DNA from: Segatella copri
GTDB lineage: Bacteria > Bacteroidota > Bacteroidia > Bacteroidales > Bacteroidaceae
Direction of reading: 5' to 3'
DNA length: 64,000 bases
Assembly: GCF_949820605.1 (NCBI RefSeq)
Contig: NZ_CATKVU010000006.1
Coordinates: forward strand, 2,863,001 to 2,927,000
Made by a program: the position numbers and the translations under genes
Notes under the pieces: model-generated
Told to the model about the DNA's origin: nothing
Databases searched by the model: none
The model's input: only the letters and a program-made list of their open reading frames with translations
Part shown: positions 45,467-54,114 of the stretch, piece by piece
Layout: each line of letters opens with the position of its first letter
Position numbering within the stretch: position 1 is the stretch's first letter

Positions 45467-48238
45467 ATGAATATTATGGATAAATTGTTCCTTTTAGACG
45501 CGTATGCGCTCATTTATAGGTCGTATTACGCCTTTATGAAAGCCCCTCGAATCAATTCGAAGGGACTCAATACTTCGTGTGTAATGGGGTTCTGCAATAC
45601 CCTCAACGAGATACTTACCAAGGAGAAACCTACCCATATTGCGGTGGCTTTCGACCATGGCAAGACCTTCCGTCATGAGGCTTTCCCTGCATATAAAGCT
45701 CAACGAGAAGAGACACCGGAAGACATCAAACTCTCTGTGCCTATCATCAAAAATATCCTGGAGGCATATCATATCCCTATCCTTCAGGTAGATGGTTTCG
45801 AGGCAGATGATATCATCGGAACCGTTGCCTTGAAGGCAGGTGAAAAGGGGATGGAAACCTACATGCTCACACCCGATAAGGATTACGCACAACTGGTTCG
45901 CAACAATGTTTTCATGTTCCGTCCTCGTCATGGCGGTGGATACGAAAAGTTGGGCGTACAGGAAATTGAAGAGAAATACAGCATTACTTCCCCACTCCAG
46001 GTTATCGACCTCCTTGCTCTGATGGGCGACTCAGCTGATAACTTCCCAGGCTGTCCGGGCGTGGGAGAAAAGACAGCCATCAAACTTATCAACGAGTTCG
46101 GTAGTGTAGAAGGTCTTATCGAGAACTCTTCTCAAGTGAAAGGCAAGCTCCGCGAAAAAGTGGAGGGTGCTGTAGAAGATATCAGGATGTCAAAGTTCCT
46201 GGCAACCATACGAACCGATGTTCCGGTAGAGATCAAGATGGAAGATTTGAAACGGGTAGAGCCAGACAATACAAAACTGGATGAAATCTTCACCGAGTTA
46301 GAATTTAAGTCGTTTGCTAATCGAGTTCTTAACAAACCTAAAAAGGTGCAAACAAAGCCTACAGGAGAGCTCGATTTATTTGGCGCACAGCCTGCCGATG
46401 GTAAGGAAGAATCAAAAAACGCGAGTTTTGAGACCATTAAAACGACCTCTCATTCATATAAACTCATTGATACAGAAGGAGATGCAAGGAAACTTTATGA
46501 CTATTTATTGACATTCAATATTCTCAGTCTAGACACAGAGACCACATCTACCGCTGCCATTGATGCAGAATTGGTGGGTTTGAGCTTTGCCGTAAAGGAA
46601 AAAGAGGCTTTCTACGTAGCAATTCCGGCAAATCGTGAAGAAGCCTTAAAAATCGTAAACATCTTCAAACCCCTCTACGAGAACCCGGAAATCTTGAAAG
46701 TGGGGCAGAACATCAAATACGATTACGAGGTGTTGATGAACTACGGCATAGAGATTCAGGGCAAGATGTTCGATACGATGCTCGCCCACTATCTCATCCA
46801 GCCAGAACTTTACCACAACATGGATTACTTGGCAGAAGTATTCCTCAACTATCAGACCATCCACATCGAAGAACTGATTGGTCCGAAGGGAAAGAACCAG
46901 AAGTCGATGCGCGATCTCGCCCCATCAGACATTTACGAATATGCTGCCGAAGACGCCGATATCACCTTGAGATTGAAAAATGTGCTCGAACCAAAACTCA
47001 AAGAAATAGATTGTGAAGATCTGTTCTGGAATGTAGAAATGCCGCTTGTACCTGTTTTAGCACACATGGAGATGACGGGAGTATGCATCGACACCGATAC
47101 CCTGAAGGAAACATCCGAGAAACTCACCAACCGCCTCAATGAGATAGAACATCATATCTATGAGTTGGCAGGCGAATCGTTCAATATCGCTTCCCCACGC
47201 CAGGTTGGAGAAATACTCTTCGGAAAGATGAAGATTGTGGAGAAGCCTAAGAAGACGAAGACGGGCCAGTACGTAACAAGCGAAGAAGTTCTTCAGCAGC
47301 TGCGCAGCAAGAGTCCAATCATCGATGAGATACTGAACTACAGAGGTTTAAAGAAACTTTTGGGAACCTATATAGATGCCCTTCCAAAGCTTATCAACTC
47401 TCGCACCGGTCACATTCATGCCTCTTTCAACCAAGCCATCACTGCCACAGGACGTCTTTCTTCAAGTGATCCAAACCTGCAGAATATTCCTGTACGCGAT
47501 GACGATGGCAAGGAGATACGCAGATGCTTCATCCCAGAACCAGGCTGCCTGTTCTTCTCTGCCGACTATTCACAGATAGAACTTCGCATCATGGCACACC
47601 TGAGCCAGGATCCAAACATGGTAGAAGCATTCCGTGAAGGCTCTGATATTCATGCAGCTACAGCTGCCAAGATTTGGCACGAAGACATCAAAGAAGTAAC
47701 AGATGCACAGCGCAAGAAGGCAAAAACTGCCAACTTCGGCATCATCTACGGCATCACGACCTTCGGTCTTGCCCAACGCATGAACATCGAAAACCGAGAG
47801 GCAAAGCAGATCATAGAAGACTACTTCCGCACCTTCCCTGGTGTTCAGGCTTACATGGAGAAGGCAAAGGAAATGGCAAGAGAGAAAGGCTATGCCGAAA
47901 CACTCTTCCACCGCCGTCGCTACCTGCCAGACATCAACAGCAAGAATGGTACTGTAAGAGGATTTGCCGAGCGCAATGCCATCAATGCCCCTATCCAGGG
48001 CTCTGAGGCAGACATCATCAAAGTGGCTATGATCCGCATCTTCAACCGATTCAGAACAGAAGGCATCAGGAGCAAGATGATTATCCAGGTGCATGACGAA
48101 CTCAATTTCTCCGTATATCCGGAAGAGAAGGAAAAGGTAGAGAAGATTGTGGTAGAAGAAATGCAGAACGCCTACCAGCTCAGTGTGCCTCTGGTCGCTG
48201 ATGCCGGATGGGGAAACAACTGGCTAGAAGCACATTAG
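45467..48238 (+). CDS. polA: DNA polymerase I
   Basis: 923 aa (920 if the ATG at 45476, MDKLFLLDAYALIYR, is used; this fits better because the promoter-like TAATTTTA at 45449-45456 leaves almost no leader for the first ATG). Order: 5' nuclease domain (about 1-290), 3'-5' exonuclease domain with an intact LDTETTS and YAAEDADITL, then the polymerase with TGRLSSSDPNLQNIP, FSADYSQIELR and IQVHDELNF. The proofreading site looks active, unlike in many Gram-positive PolA proteins. Confidence 0.96.
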   Translation: MNIMDKLFLLDAYALIYRSYYAFMKAPRINSKGLNTSCVMGFCNTLNEILTKEKPTHIAVAFDHGKTFRHEAFPAYKAQREETPEDIKLSVPIIKNILEAYHIPILQVDGFEADDIIGTVALKAGEKGMETYMLTPDKDYAQLVRNNVFMFRPRHGGGYEKLGVQEIEEKYSITSPLQVIDLLALMGDSADNFPGCPGVGEKTAIKLINEFGSVEGLIENSSQVKGKLREKVEGAVEDIRMSKFLATIRTDVPVEIKMEDLKRVEPDNTKLDEIFTELEFKSFANRVLNKPKKVQTKPTGELDLFGAQPADGKEESKNASFETIKTTSHSYKLIDTEGDARKLYDYLLTFNILSLDTETTSTAAIDAELVGLSFAVKEKEAFYVAIPANREEALKIVNIFKPLYENPEILKVGQNIKYDYEVLMNYGIEIQGKMFDTMLAHYLIQPELYHNMDYLAEVFLNYQTIHIEELIGPKGKNQKSMRDLAPSDIYEYAAEDADITLRLKNVLEPKLKEIDCEDLFWNVEMPLVPVLAHMEMTGVCIDTDTLKETSEKLTNRLNEIEHHIYELAGESFNIASPRQVGEILFGKMKIVEKPKKTKTGQYVTSEEVLQQLRSKSPIIDEILNYRGLKKLLGTYIDALPKLINSRTGHIHASFNQAITATGRLSSSDPNLQNIPVRDDDGKEIRRCFIPEPGCLFFSADYSQIELRIMAHLSQDPNMVEAFREGSDIHAATAAKIWHEDIKEVTDAQRKKAKTANFGIIYGITTFGLAQRMNIENREAKQIIEDYFRTFPGVQAYMEKAKEMAREKGYAETLFHRRRYLPDINSKNGTVRGFAERNAINAPIQGSEADIIKVAMIRIFNRFRTEGIRSKMIIQVHDELNFSVYPEEKEKVEKIVVEEMQNAYQLSVPLVADAGWGNNWLEAH

Positions 48239-48290
48239 AAAAACCAAAAGGCAGCCGCAGAAACCGCAAGGCAACTTAAATACAAAGAAA

Positions 48291-48331
48291 CTCGCAAGAT
48301 ACCAAACGTTCATCTTGCGAGCTTTTCTTTT
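48291..48331 (+). terminator. polA terminator
   Basis: CTCGCAAGAT (48291-48300) pairs with ATCTTGCGAG (48312-48321), followed by CTTTTCTTTTT. Confidence 0.85.
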
Positions 48332-48337
48332 TCGAAA

Positions 48338-48353
48338 TGTTTCACATGAAACA
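48338..48353. other. parS-like site (one central mismatch)
   Basis: TGTTTCACATGAAACA: 15 of 16 positions match the consensus, with CACATG in place of the central CACGTG. Confidence 0.6.
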
Positions 48354-48475
48354 ATCAAACCTTCTATCAAAACACTACTAAAAAGACAAATAACTCCTTT
48401 ATTCACAAGTACATCTAGAAATCTTTGTTTATATAGATTAAAAAGGATAATAAAATTATAATATTTTCATGTTTA

Positions 48476-48507
48476 TTTGGTTCTTACAGAAATAAAGTGT
48501 ATATTTG
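48476..48507 (+). promoter_or_regulatory. Promoter of rubredoxin operon
   Basis: TTTG (48476-48479), 20 bp, TATATTTG (48500-48507): full consensus match, 92 bases before the start codon. Confidence 0.8.
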
Positions 48508-48598
48508 CATAGAAATCAGAAAGATATGCAAACGCACCAGTCTGATTAAAAGTGAATAGATAACAGTAATCAATCAAATTAAGAAAGAAAGGAACATT

Positions 48599-48763
48599 AT
48601 GAAGAAATATGTTTGCGACGTGTGTGGTTGGATTTATGATCCAGAAGTAGGTGATCCAGAGGGCGGTATCGCTCCAGGTACAGCATTCGAAGACATCCCA
48701 GATGATTGGGTTTGCCCTCTTTGCGGAGTAGGCAAGGAAGATTTCAGCCCTGTAGAGGAATAA
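48599..48763 (+). CDS. Rubredoxin
   Basis: 54 aa. Iron is held by Cys6, Cys9, Cys39 and Cys42 in [10 protein letters not shown] and VCPLCGVGK; the family's [11 protein letters not shown] and DDWVCP segments are intact. A GAAAGGAACATT ribosome site precedes the ATG. It is the electron donor for the superoxide reductase encoded next. The gene is too short for many ORF finders but is unmistakable. Confidence 0.97.
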   Translation: MKKYVCDVCGWIYDPEVGDPEGGIAPGTAFEDIPDDWVCPLCGVGKEDFSPVEE

Positions 48764-48813
48764 GACTCTTTTGGAGGAATCACCCGAAGGAAATCCTCAC
48801 AAAGGAATCATCT

Positions 48814-48846
48814 GAATGTGTTGCCTGATATTCAGGCAACACATTC
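48814..48846 (+). promoter_or_regulatory. Intercistronic hairpin between rubredoxin and superoxide reductase
   Basis: A perfect 15-bp stem (48814-48828 with 48832-48846, GAATGTGTTGCCTGA) with a 3-base loop. It ends 10 bases before the AGGAGGA ribosome site of the next gene and has no T-run, so it is more likely an RNA stability or processing element than a terminator. Confidence 0.75.
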
Positions 48847-48869
48847 ATAAAATAATAGGAGGAACCAAT

Positions 48870-49247
48870 ATGACAAAGATTAGAGAAATCTACCGCTGCC
48901 AGATTTGTGGCAATGTAGTAGAAGTTGTAAACCCAGGAGCCGTGCTTAGTTGCTGTGGCGAGCCGATGAAGCTGATGAAGGAAAACACCAGTGATGGCGC
49001 CAAAGAGAAGCACGTGCCTGTGATAGAACCTATTGAGGGCGGCTATCGCGTAACAGTAGGAAGTGTGGAGCATCCGATGCTTCCAGAGCATTACATCCAA
49101 TGGATAGAATTGCTCACCCCTACCGATGTGCTTCGTCACGAGTTGAAGCCAGGCGAAAAGCCAGAGGCCATCTTCATGACAAATGCTGAAGCCAAGGATG
49201 TTACGGCTCGCGAATACTGCAATCTCCACGGATTGTGGAAAGGATAA
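48870..49247 (+). CDS. Desulfoferrodoxin (superoxide reductase)
   Basis: 125 aa. An N-terminal desulforedoxin-type iron centre (CQICG, SCCGEPM) is followed by the SOR domain with the ligands in [19 protein letters not shown] and CNLHGLW. It reduces superoxide to peroxide without releasing oxygen, an anaerobe's defence. The start [10 protein letters not shown] is chosen because it follows the strong ribosome site AGGAGGAACCAAT; the upstream in-frame ATG lies in the hairpin. Co-transcribed with rubredoxin. Confidence 0.95.
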   Translation: MTKIREIYRCQICGNVVEVVNPGAVLSCCGEPMKLMKENTSDGAKEKHVPVIEPIEGGYRVTVGSVEHPMLPEHYIQWIELLTPTDVLRHELKPGEKPEAIFMTNAEAKDVTAREYCNLHGLWKG

Positions 49248-49266
49248 AGTACAGAGAAAAGATATA

Positions 49267-49308
49267 AGAGATCATTTTCCCGACATTGGGAAGATGATCT
49301 CTTTTTAT
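49267..49308 (+). terminator. Terminator of superoxide reductase transcript
   Basis: A 15-base stem with one mismatch (49267-49281 with 49288-49302, AGAGATCAT arms) followed by a T-run. Confidence 0.87.
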
Positions 49309-49321
49309 CGTACAACAGCTG

Positions 49322-49329
49322 AAAAACAC
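49322..49329. repeat. Left target-site duplication of IS256-family element
   Basis: AAAAACAC, repeated exactly at 50697-50704 on the other side of the element. Confidence 0.8.
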
Positions 49330-49390
49330 GAGAGTGTAAACTAAACTGTGTCAAGCTACAATAAAAGTAGTTTAACACAGTTTTTATATT

Positions 49391-50596
49391 ATGGACAACT
49401 TAGAAATTGATTACAAGAAAGCAGCTCAGCAGTTGCGTAGTGGTGAAGCCTTATTTGGCAAGGACGGAGCATTAGCTCCATTGTTAGAGCGTATTCTCAA
49501 CTCAGCTCTCGAAGGTGAGATGGACGCTCATTTAAGTGAAGAGGAACGCTCTTCCGGCAATCGTCGTAATGGTAAGATGAGTAAGAAGGTTCAAACAAAA
49601 TATGGTGAGGTCACTATAGAGACTCCTCGTGACCGAGACGGAACTTTCCAACCTGAGACCGTAAAGAAGCGTGAGACTATTCTTGCCAATGGCATGGCAG
49701 ACCAGATTATTGAGATGTACGCCATGGGCACCAGCACACGTGACATCAGCAGCTACTTTGAGCGTGAGTTCAACACAACTCTATCAGCCGATACTATCAG
49801 TTCTATAACAGACCGTGTATTACCCGAAATCACCGCCTGGAAGTCTCGCATGCTCGATCCTGTATATGCCATTTGCTGGCTTGATGCTATCCATTATAAG
49901 GTAAAGGATGAGAATGGCAGAGCTGTCACACGAGCCATTTACAACATTCTTGGCATCAACAAGGAAGGCCAAAAAGAACTGTTAGGTATGTATGTGTCTA
50001 AGAGTGAAGGAGCTAACTTCTGGCTAGAAGTTCTTACGGATCTTCAGAACCGTGGTGTTCGAGACATCTTGATTTGTTGTATTGATGGTCTCAAAGGCTT
50101 CCCGGATGCCATCCAAAGCGTATTTCCTGAGAGTTCTGTGCAGCTCTGTATTGTCCATCAGATACGCAATTCTATCAAGTATGTTGGCAGTAAGCATCAA
50201 AAGGAGTTTATCAAGGATTTAAGAACAGTATATGGTGCAGTAAACAAAGACTCCGCTGCTGCTAATTTAGACCTGTTAGAGTCTAAGTGGGGAGAGATGT
50301 ACCCAATTGTCATCAAGTCATGGCGTGACAATTGGGAACGTCTGACAGAGTATTTCCAATATACTCCAGCCATCCGTAAACTCATTTATACGACCAATAC
50401 GGTTGAGGGGTATCACAGACAGGTAAGAAAGGTCACAAAGACTAAAGGGGTCTTTCCTACGGATAATTCTTTGGAGAAGCTTGTGTACTTAGCTTACCGC
50501 AACATCCGTAAGAAATGGACTATGTCACTGGCAAATTGGGGACAAATTTCTCAACAATTGGCAATAAAATTTGGAGATAGATTTAAAATTATGTAA
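49391..50596 (+). CDS. IS256-family transposase
   Basis: 401 aa, full length (Mutator-type, DDE). The first Asp is in CWLDAIHYKVKD, the second in CCIDGLKGFPDAI and the Glu in TTNTVEGYHRQVRK. An N-terminal helical DNA-binding region includes SEEERSSGNRRNGKMSKKV. No frameshift, so it is probably active. It ends 100 bases before the right end of the element. Confidence 0.96.
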   Translation: MDNLEIDYKKAAQQLRSGEALFGKDGALAPLLERILNSALEGEMDAHLSEEERSSGNRRNGKMSKKVQTKYGEVTIETPRDRDGTFQPETVKKRETILANGMADQIIEMYAMGTSTRDISSYFEREFNTTLSADTISSITDRVLPEITAWKSRMLDPVYAICWLDAIHYKVKDENGRAVTRAIYNILGINKEGQKELLGMYVSKSEGANFWLEVLTDLQNRGVRDILICCIDGLKGFPDAIQSVFPESSVQLCIVHQIRNSIKYVGSKHQKEFIKDLRTVYGAVNKDSAAANLDLLESKWGEMYPIVIKSWRDNWERLTEYFQYTPAIRKLIYTTNTVEGYHRQVRKVTKTKGVFPTDNSLEKLVYLAYRNIRKKWTMSLANWGQISQQLAIKFGDRFKIM

Positions 50597-50601
50597 CTTT
50601 G
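50570..50601 (+). promoter_or_regulatory. Outward-facing promoter at right end of IS256 element
   Basis: TTTG (50570-50573), 20 bp, TAACTTTG (50594-50601) followed by GCAGCC. It overlaps the last transposase codons and points out of the element towards the helicase gene. Confidence 0.7.
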
Positions 50602-50616
50602 CAGCCGAAAAGGCTT

Positions 50617-50644
50617 CCCTGCTGGGGGCATGCCCCCAGCAGGG
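50617..50644. repeat. Perfect 28-bp palindrome in IS256 right end
   Basis: CCCTGCTGGGGGCA (50617-50630) followed directly by its complement (50631-50644). It is GC-rich, without a T-run, between the outward promoter and the right terminal repeat. Confidence 0.85.
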
Positions 50645-50696
50645 AGTGGGAATGAAAGTTAAGAACAAGCCTTGACACAGTTTAAATTACACCCCC

Positions 50697-50704
50697 AAAA
50701 ACAC
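50697..50704. repeat. Right target-site duplication of IS256-family element
   Basis: AAAAACAC, identical to 49322-49329. Confidence 0.8.
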
Positions 50705-50706
50705 AT

Positions 50707-50768
50707 GCACAACGGCTGTTATGCAAGCGCACATCACCTGATGTGCAAGCGCACAACAGCTGTTGTGC
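50707..50768. repeat. Three 18-bp palindromes at 22-bp spacing
   Basis: Units at 50707-50724, 50729-50746 and 50751-50768, separated by AAGC. The third (GCACAACAGCTGTTGTGC) is a perfect palindrome; the second is GCACATCA/TGATGTGC; the first is imperfect. Confidence 0.85.
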
Positions 50769-50785
50769 GGTCGTAGGCATTAACT

Positions 50786-50917
50786 CTTCCGGCAATTACT
50801 CCTATATCTTCCAGCAACTTCCATTATATGTCTCAAAGACTTCTATTATATCTTCCAGGTACTACCCCTATATCTTTCGATGACTTTCCGTATATACCTC
50901 AACGTTCTCCCCTATAT
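50786..50917. repeat. Six degenerate 22-bp tandem units
   Basis: Exactly six 22-base units (starts 50786, 50808, 50830, 50852, 50874, 50896), each ending TATAT, four beginning CTT(C/T)C; interiors differ. It lies in the spacer before the SNF2 helicase gene. Confidence 0.82.
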
Positions 50918-50993
50918 CTTTCTGCATCCGCAAGCGTTTCAACGTTTCAGCGTTTTACTTGTTTTTTCTAACATCTATTTTCCCTCACCTATA

Positions 50994-51085
50994 ATTTTTA
51001 GTTAATTTTCCACGATTTCCTTGTATCTTTCATTTATAATGTGTAACTTTGCCCCAAATATATTTAAACGTTTTAAATAAAGCAA
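50994..51085 (+). promoter_or_regulatory. Helicase promoter; direct-repeat copy of ychF promoter region
   Basis: 50994-51052 matches 55543-55601 at 56 of 59 bases, and similarity continues through ATTTAAACGTTTTAAA. It contains CTTG, 20 bp, TAACTTTG. Confidence 0.82.
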
Positions 51086-51092
51086 CACAACA

Positions 51093-53624
51093 ATGGCAAA
51101 GAACAATAAGCAGGTGGCTGGTCAAGACGGCAACAGCACCAAGAAGACCAACAGGAAAAAGAAGAAAAACAAGGTTTCGCATATCGTGAAACCCGAAAAC
51201 ATGACTTTGGAAGAATGGCAAATCAAACTGCGCAAGCAGGTGACCGATATCGAGCACTTCGATATCAGTTGCGTTGACGACACCCTTTGCCCTGGAGAGT
51301 ATATCGTTCGCAACCCTGAAAAGAACAACGAGTACAAGGTGGTGTATCGTGGAGCCAACAGCGAATGGAATTATTGTTCCTGCATGGATTTCAAGACTTC
51401 GAGACTCGGCACTTGCAAACATATCGAAGCCGTCAAGAAATGGTTTGGCGGAAAGAGGGGCGTACATGTACATCGGGAATTGCCACCTTATACTTCTGTC
51501 TATCTCTCCTATCGGGATGAGCGATGCGTAAAGATTCGTATCGGCTCAGACAACAAGGAGGCATACGAACAGTTAGCCAAAGATTACTTTGACAAGAACC
51601 ATGTCTTGAAGAAATCAGCCTATGCCCGCATTGGCTCTTTCTTGAAACAAGCTCGCCAAATCAGCGATACATTCAGATGCTATAAAGATGCCATTGACTT
51701 TATCATCGATATTCGCGAAAAAGCGAAAAGAATGAAGATTGTGAAAACATACGATGACGAGAAACTCAACAATCTTCTGAAAGTAAACCTCTATCCTTAC
51801 CAGAAAGAGGGCATCCGCTTTGCTGCAAATTCAGGAAAGGCTATCATTGCCGACGAGATGGGTCTCGGAAAGACAATCCAAGCTATCGGTACTGCCGAAC
51901 TGCTACGCAAGGAAGGTCTTATTGGCTCTGTACTCATCCTCTGCCCTACCTCGCTCAAATACCAGTGGCGAAGTGAAATCAAGAAGTTTACTGATGCCGA
52001 AGTCTTCGTCATAGAGGGAAGTCATCTCAAGAGAAAGGAAGCGTACAACCGCCCGGAACCTTACAAGATTATTTCCTATAATAGTGCCGCCAATGACATC
52101 AAGATACTCGGCTGTTTGCAAACCGATATGCTCATCATGGACGAGGTGCAGCGCCTGAAGAACTGGAACACGCAGATTTCCCGTGCGGCAAGAAAGATAG
52201 AATCAGATTACTCCGTAATTCTATCCGGTACCCCATTGGAGAACAAGCTCGATGAACTCTACTCTATCGTGGAGTTTGTTGATAATTTCCGCCTTGCCCC
52301 TTACTACCTCTTCAAAGACAAGCATATCATTACAGATGAAACGGGAAAAGTACTAGGTTATAAGAACTTAAACGACATAGGCAAGAAACTGGGCGATATT
52401 CTCATCCGTCGTCGCAAGAAGGATGTGAAACTCCAGATGCCTGAGCGTTCTGACAAGAACCTTTTCATTCCGATGACCAACGAGCAGATGGAGATGCATC
52501 AGGAGTGGCAGAACCAAGTACGTATCCTGGTTCTGAAATGGCGCAAGATGCATTTTCTGTCCGATAAAGACCGCAAGCGTCTTCTGCTCTTCCTCTCGCA
52601 GATGCGCATGGTATGTGACAGCAGTTATATCCTCGATCAAAAGACGAGATACGACACCAAGGTGGATGAATGTGTGAACATCATCAGCGACATTATCAGC
52701 GAGGAAGGTGAAAAAGTTGTAGTATTCAGTCAGTGGGAACGCATGACCCGCCTCATCGCCAAGGAACTGGAGAAAAAAGAAATTGGCTTTGAATATCTGC
52801 ATGGTGGCGTGCCATCTGAAAAGCGCAAGAACCTAGTAGATAATTTCATGAACGAACCATCGAGCCGGGTTTTCCTCTCAACAGACGCCGGAAGCACAGG
52901 CTTGAACCTGCAATCTGCAGCAACTATCATCAATATCGACTTGCCTTGGAATCCTGCCGTTCTCGAACAGCGTATTGGTCGCATCTATCGCCTTGGGCAG
53001 CAGAACAACATCCAGGTTATCAATCTTGTAACACCTGATTCCATCGAGGAGGAGATGCTCGGTAAATTACGTTTCAAGACCTCTATGTTTGAGGGTGTCC
53101 TTGATGATGGCGAAGATTCTGTATTCATCACAGATGATAAGTTCAGCAAGATGATGGAAACAGTGAGCGGTATAGTGGAAGAGGACGAAGAAACAGAGAA
53201 GGTCAAGAAAGTCAAGGATGCTGATAACGTTAAAGATTCCAAAGGTCAGACAGAAAAGCCAAAGGCCGAGGAAAGCTTTGCAACTATCAATCCTAAGGAT
53301 TTGGAAACAGACAAGGCTTGCGACGAACATAAATCTGATGAGAATAAAGAAGAGGTTTCCATCCAGCAACAAACGAATTCATCTTCGAACAGAGAATCCG
53401 TTACTAATCGCTCAAGTCATCCTAAGGATTTGGTTGCCCAAGGAATATCTTTCCTCTCAGGCTTAGCCGAAACCTTAAAGTCGCCAGAAGCCACTGCCCA
53501 TCTGGTTGATTCCATTGTTGAGAAAGACGAGCAGACAGGCGAAACCTCCATCAAGATACCAGTGGAGAGCAAAGAGACTGTTTCTAACCTTCTGAATCTC
53601 ATCGGTAAGTTGTTTACAAAATAA
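51093..53624 (+). CDS. SNF2-family helicase with SWIM zinc finger
   Basis: 843 aa. The SWIM motif is YCSCMDFKTSRLGTCKH (about residues 97-113). The SF2 core follows: ADEMGLGKTIQAIGTAELLR (Walker A), MDEVQRLKNW (motif II, DEVQ rather than DEAH), LSGTPLENKLDEL, then HELICc with STDAGSTGLNLQSA and EQRIGRIYRLGQ. The last 150 residues are charged and low-complexity plus a short conserved end. It translocates on or remodels DNA; the partner is unknown. Three small genes follow with 3-base spacing or overlaps, so they form one operon. Confidence 0.9.
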   Translation: MAKNNKQVAGQDGNSTKKTNRKKKKNKVSHIVKPENMTLEEWQIKLRKQVTDIEHFDISCVDDTLCPGEYIVRNPEKNNEYKVVYRGANSEWNYCSCMDFKTSRLGTCKHIEAVKKWFGGKRGVHVHRELPPYTSVYLSYRDERCVKIRIGSDNKEAYEQLAKDYFDKNHVLKKSAYARIGSFLKQARQISDTFRCYKDAIDFIIDIREKAKRMKIVKTYDDEKLNNLLKVNLYPYQKEGIRFAANSGKAIIADEMGLGKTIQAIGTAELLRKEGLIGSVLILCPTSLKYQWRSEIKKFTDAEVFVIEGSHLKRKEAYNRPEPYKIISYNSAANDIKILGCLQTDMLIMDEVQRLKNWNTQISRAARKIESDYSVILSGTPLENKLDELYSIVEFVDNFRLAPYYLFKDKHIITDETGKVLGYKNLNDIGKKLGDILIRRRKKDVKLQMPERSDKNLFIPMTNEQMEMHQEWQNQVRILVLKWRKMHFLSDKDRKRLLLFLSQMRMVCDSSYILDQKTRYDTKVDECVNIISDIISEEGEKVVVFSQWERMTRLIAKELEKKEIGFEYLHGGVPSEKRKNLVDNFMNEPSSRVFLSTDAGSTGLNLQSAATIINIDLPWNPAVLEQRIGRIYRLGQQNNIQVINLVTPDSIEEEMLGKLRFKTSMFEGVLDDGEDSVFITDDKFSKMMETVSGIVEEDEETEKVKKVKDADNVKDSKGQTEKPKAEESFATINPKDLETDKACDEHKSDENKEEVSIQQQTNSSSNRESVTNRSSHPKDLVAQGISFLSGLAETLKSPEATAHLVDSIVEKDEQTGETSIKIPVESKETVSNLLNLIGKLFTK

Positions 53625-53627
53625 GTC

Positions 53628-53837
53628 ATGGGTAAAAAGAAACATAAGCATCAAGGACATTATTGCAAGATGTGTGGAGAGTATAAATCCAACGAGTCGT
53701 TCAGTGGTAAAGGACACAAACTGCACATCTGCAAGGAATGTATGTCCAAAAGAAACAAAGCTAAAAAGGAAAAGAAACGTTTAGAACATGATAGAATTAA
53801 CGAAGTCTCAGAAGAAAACAGCTCGCAAGCTCATTAA
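53628..53837 (+). CDS. Small zinc-ribbon protein
   Basis: 69 aa. YCKMCGEYKSNESF and HICKECMSKRNKAKK give four Cys in a CxxC-x18-CxxC arrangement, with Lys-rich flanks, typical of a small nucleic-acid-binding zinc ribbon. The start is 3 bases after the helicase stop and the end overlaps the next gene by 50 bases, so translation is coupled. Function unknown. Confidence 0.72.
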   Translation: MGKKKHKHQGHYCKMCGEYKSNESFSGKGHKLHICKECMSKRNKAKKEKKRLEHDRINEVSEENSSQAH

Positions 53838-54114
53838 TTTGGGCTTGCAGCGAGAGTGTGCCAAGTTCATGCAATCTACCAAAGATTTCATGAACAAGAA
53901 CGCATCAGCAGAGGATGCACACGATGCATACCTCAAACTATATGACAAGGTATACCAATTCGACAAGCATATCGCTCGCCGATACGATGGGATGTCAGGA
54001 GGTAGATATTACATCACCGTATGTTACCTATACAATGACGGAGTATTGACTGACGAAGACATCCGAGAGTTTGACGATGAGCTATATATTAGATTATTGG
54101 AACAAAATCATTAA
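53788..54114 (+). CDS. Unknown protein in SNF2 operon (108 aa)
   Basis: Begins MIELTKSQKKTARKLINLGL; mostly helical, with Lys/Arg in the first 35 residues and an acidic C-terminal third (DEDIREFDDELYIRLL). No known domain was recognised. It overlaps both the zinc-ribbon gene and the next gene, a pattern of tight translational coupling. Confidence 0.68.
   Translation: MIELTKSQKKTARKLINLGLQRECAKFMQSTKDFMNKNASAEDAHDAYLKLYDKVYQFDKHIARRYDGMSGGRYYITVCYLYNDGVLTDEDIREFDDELYIRLLEQNH

Larger units (their letters stand above)
48239..48598. other. Spacer with terminator, parS-like site and promoter
   Basis: It holds the polA terminator (48291-48331), a parS-like site (48338-48353) and the rubredoxin promoter (48476-48507). 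No gene seen. Confidence 0.7.
49330..50696 (+). mobile_element. IS256-family insertion sequence, intact
   Basis: 1367 bp. Terminal inverted repeats of about 26 bp with four mismatches: the left end begins GAGAGTGTAAACTAAACTGT and the complement of the right end begins GGGGGTGTAATTTAAACTGT. One transposase gene fills the element. The 8-bp direct repeat AAAAACAC on both sides is the expected duplication size and points to a fairly recent insertion. Confidence 0.88.

Noticed and set aside
50707..50917. Possible CRISPR array near the helicase operon
   Set aside because: The period is only 22 bp with no room for spacers, and no cas genes are present.
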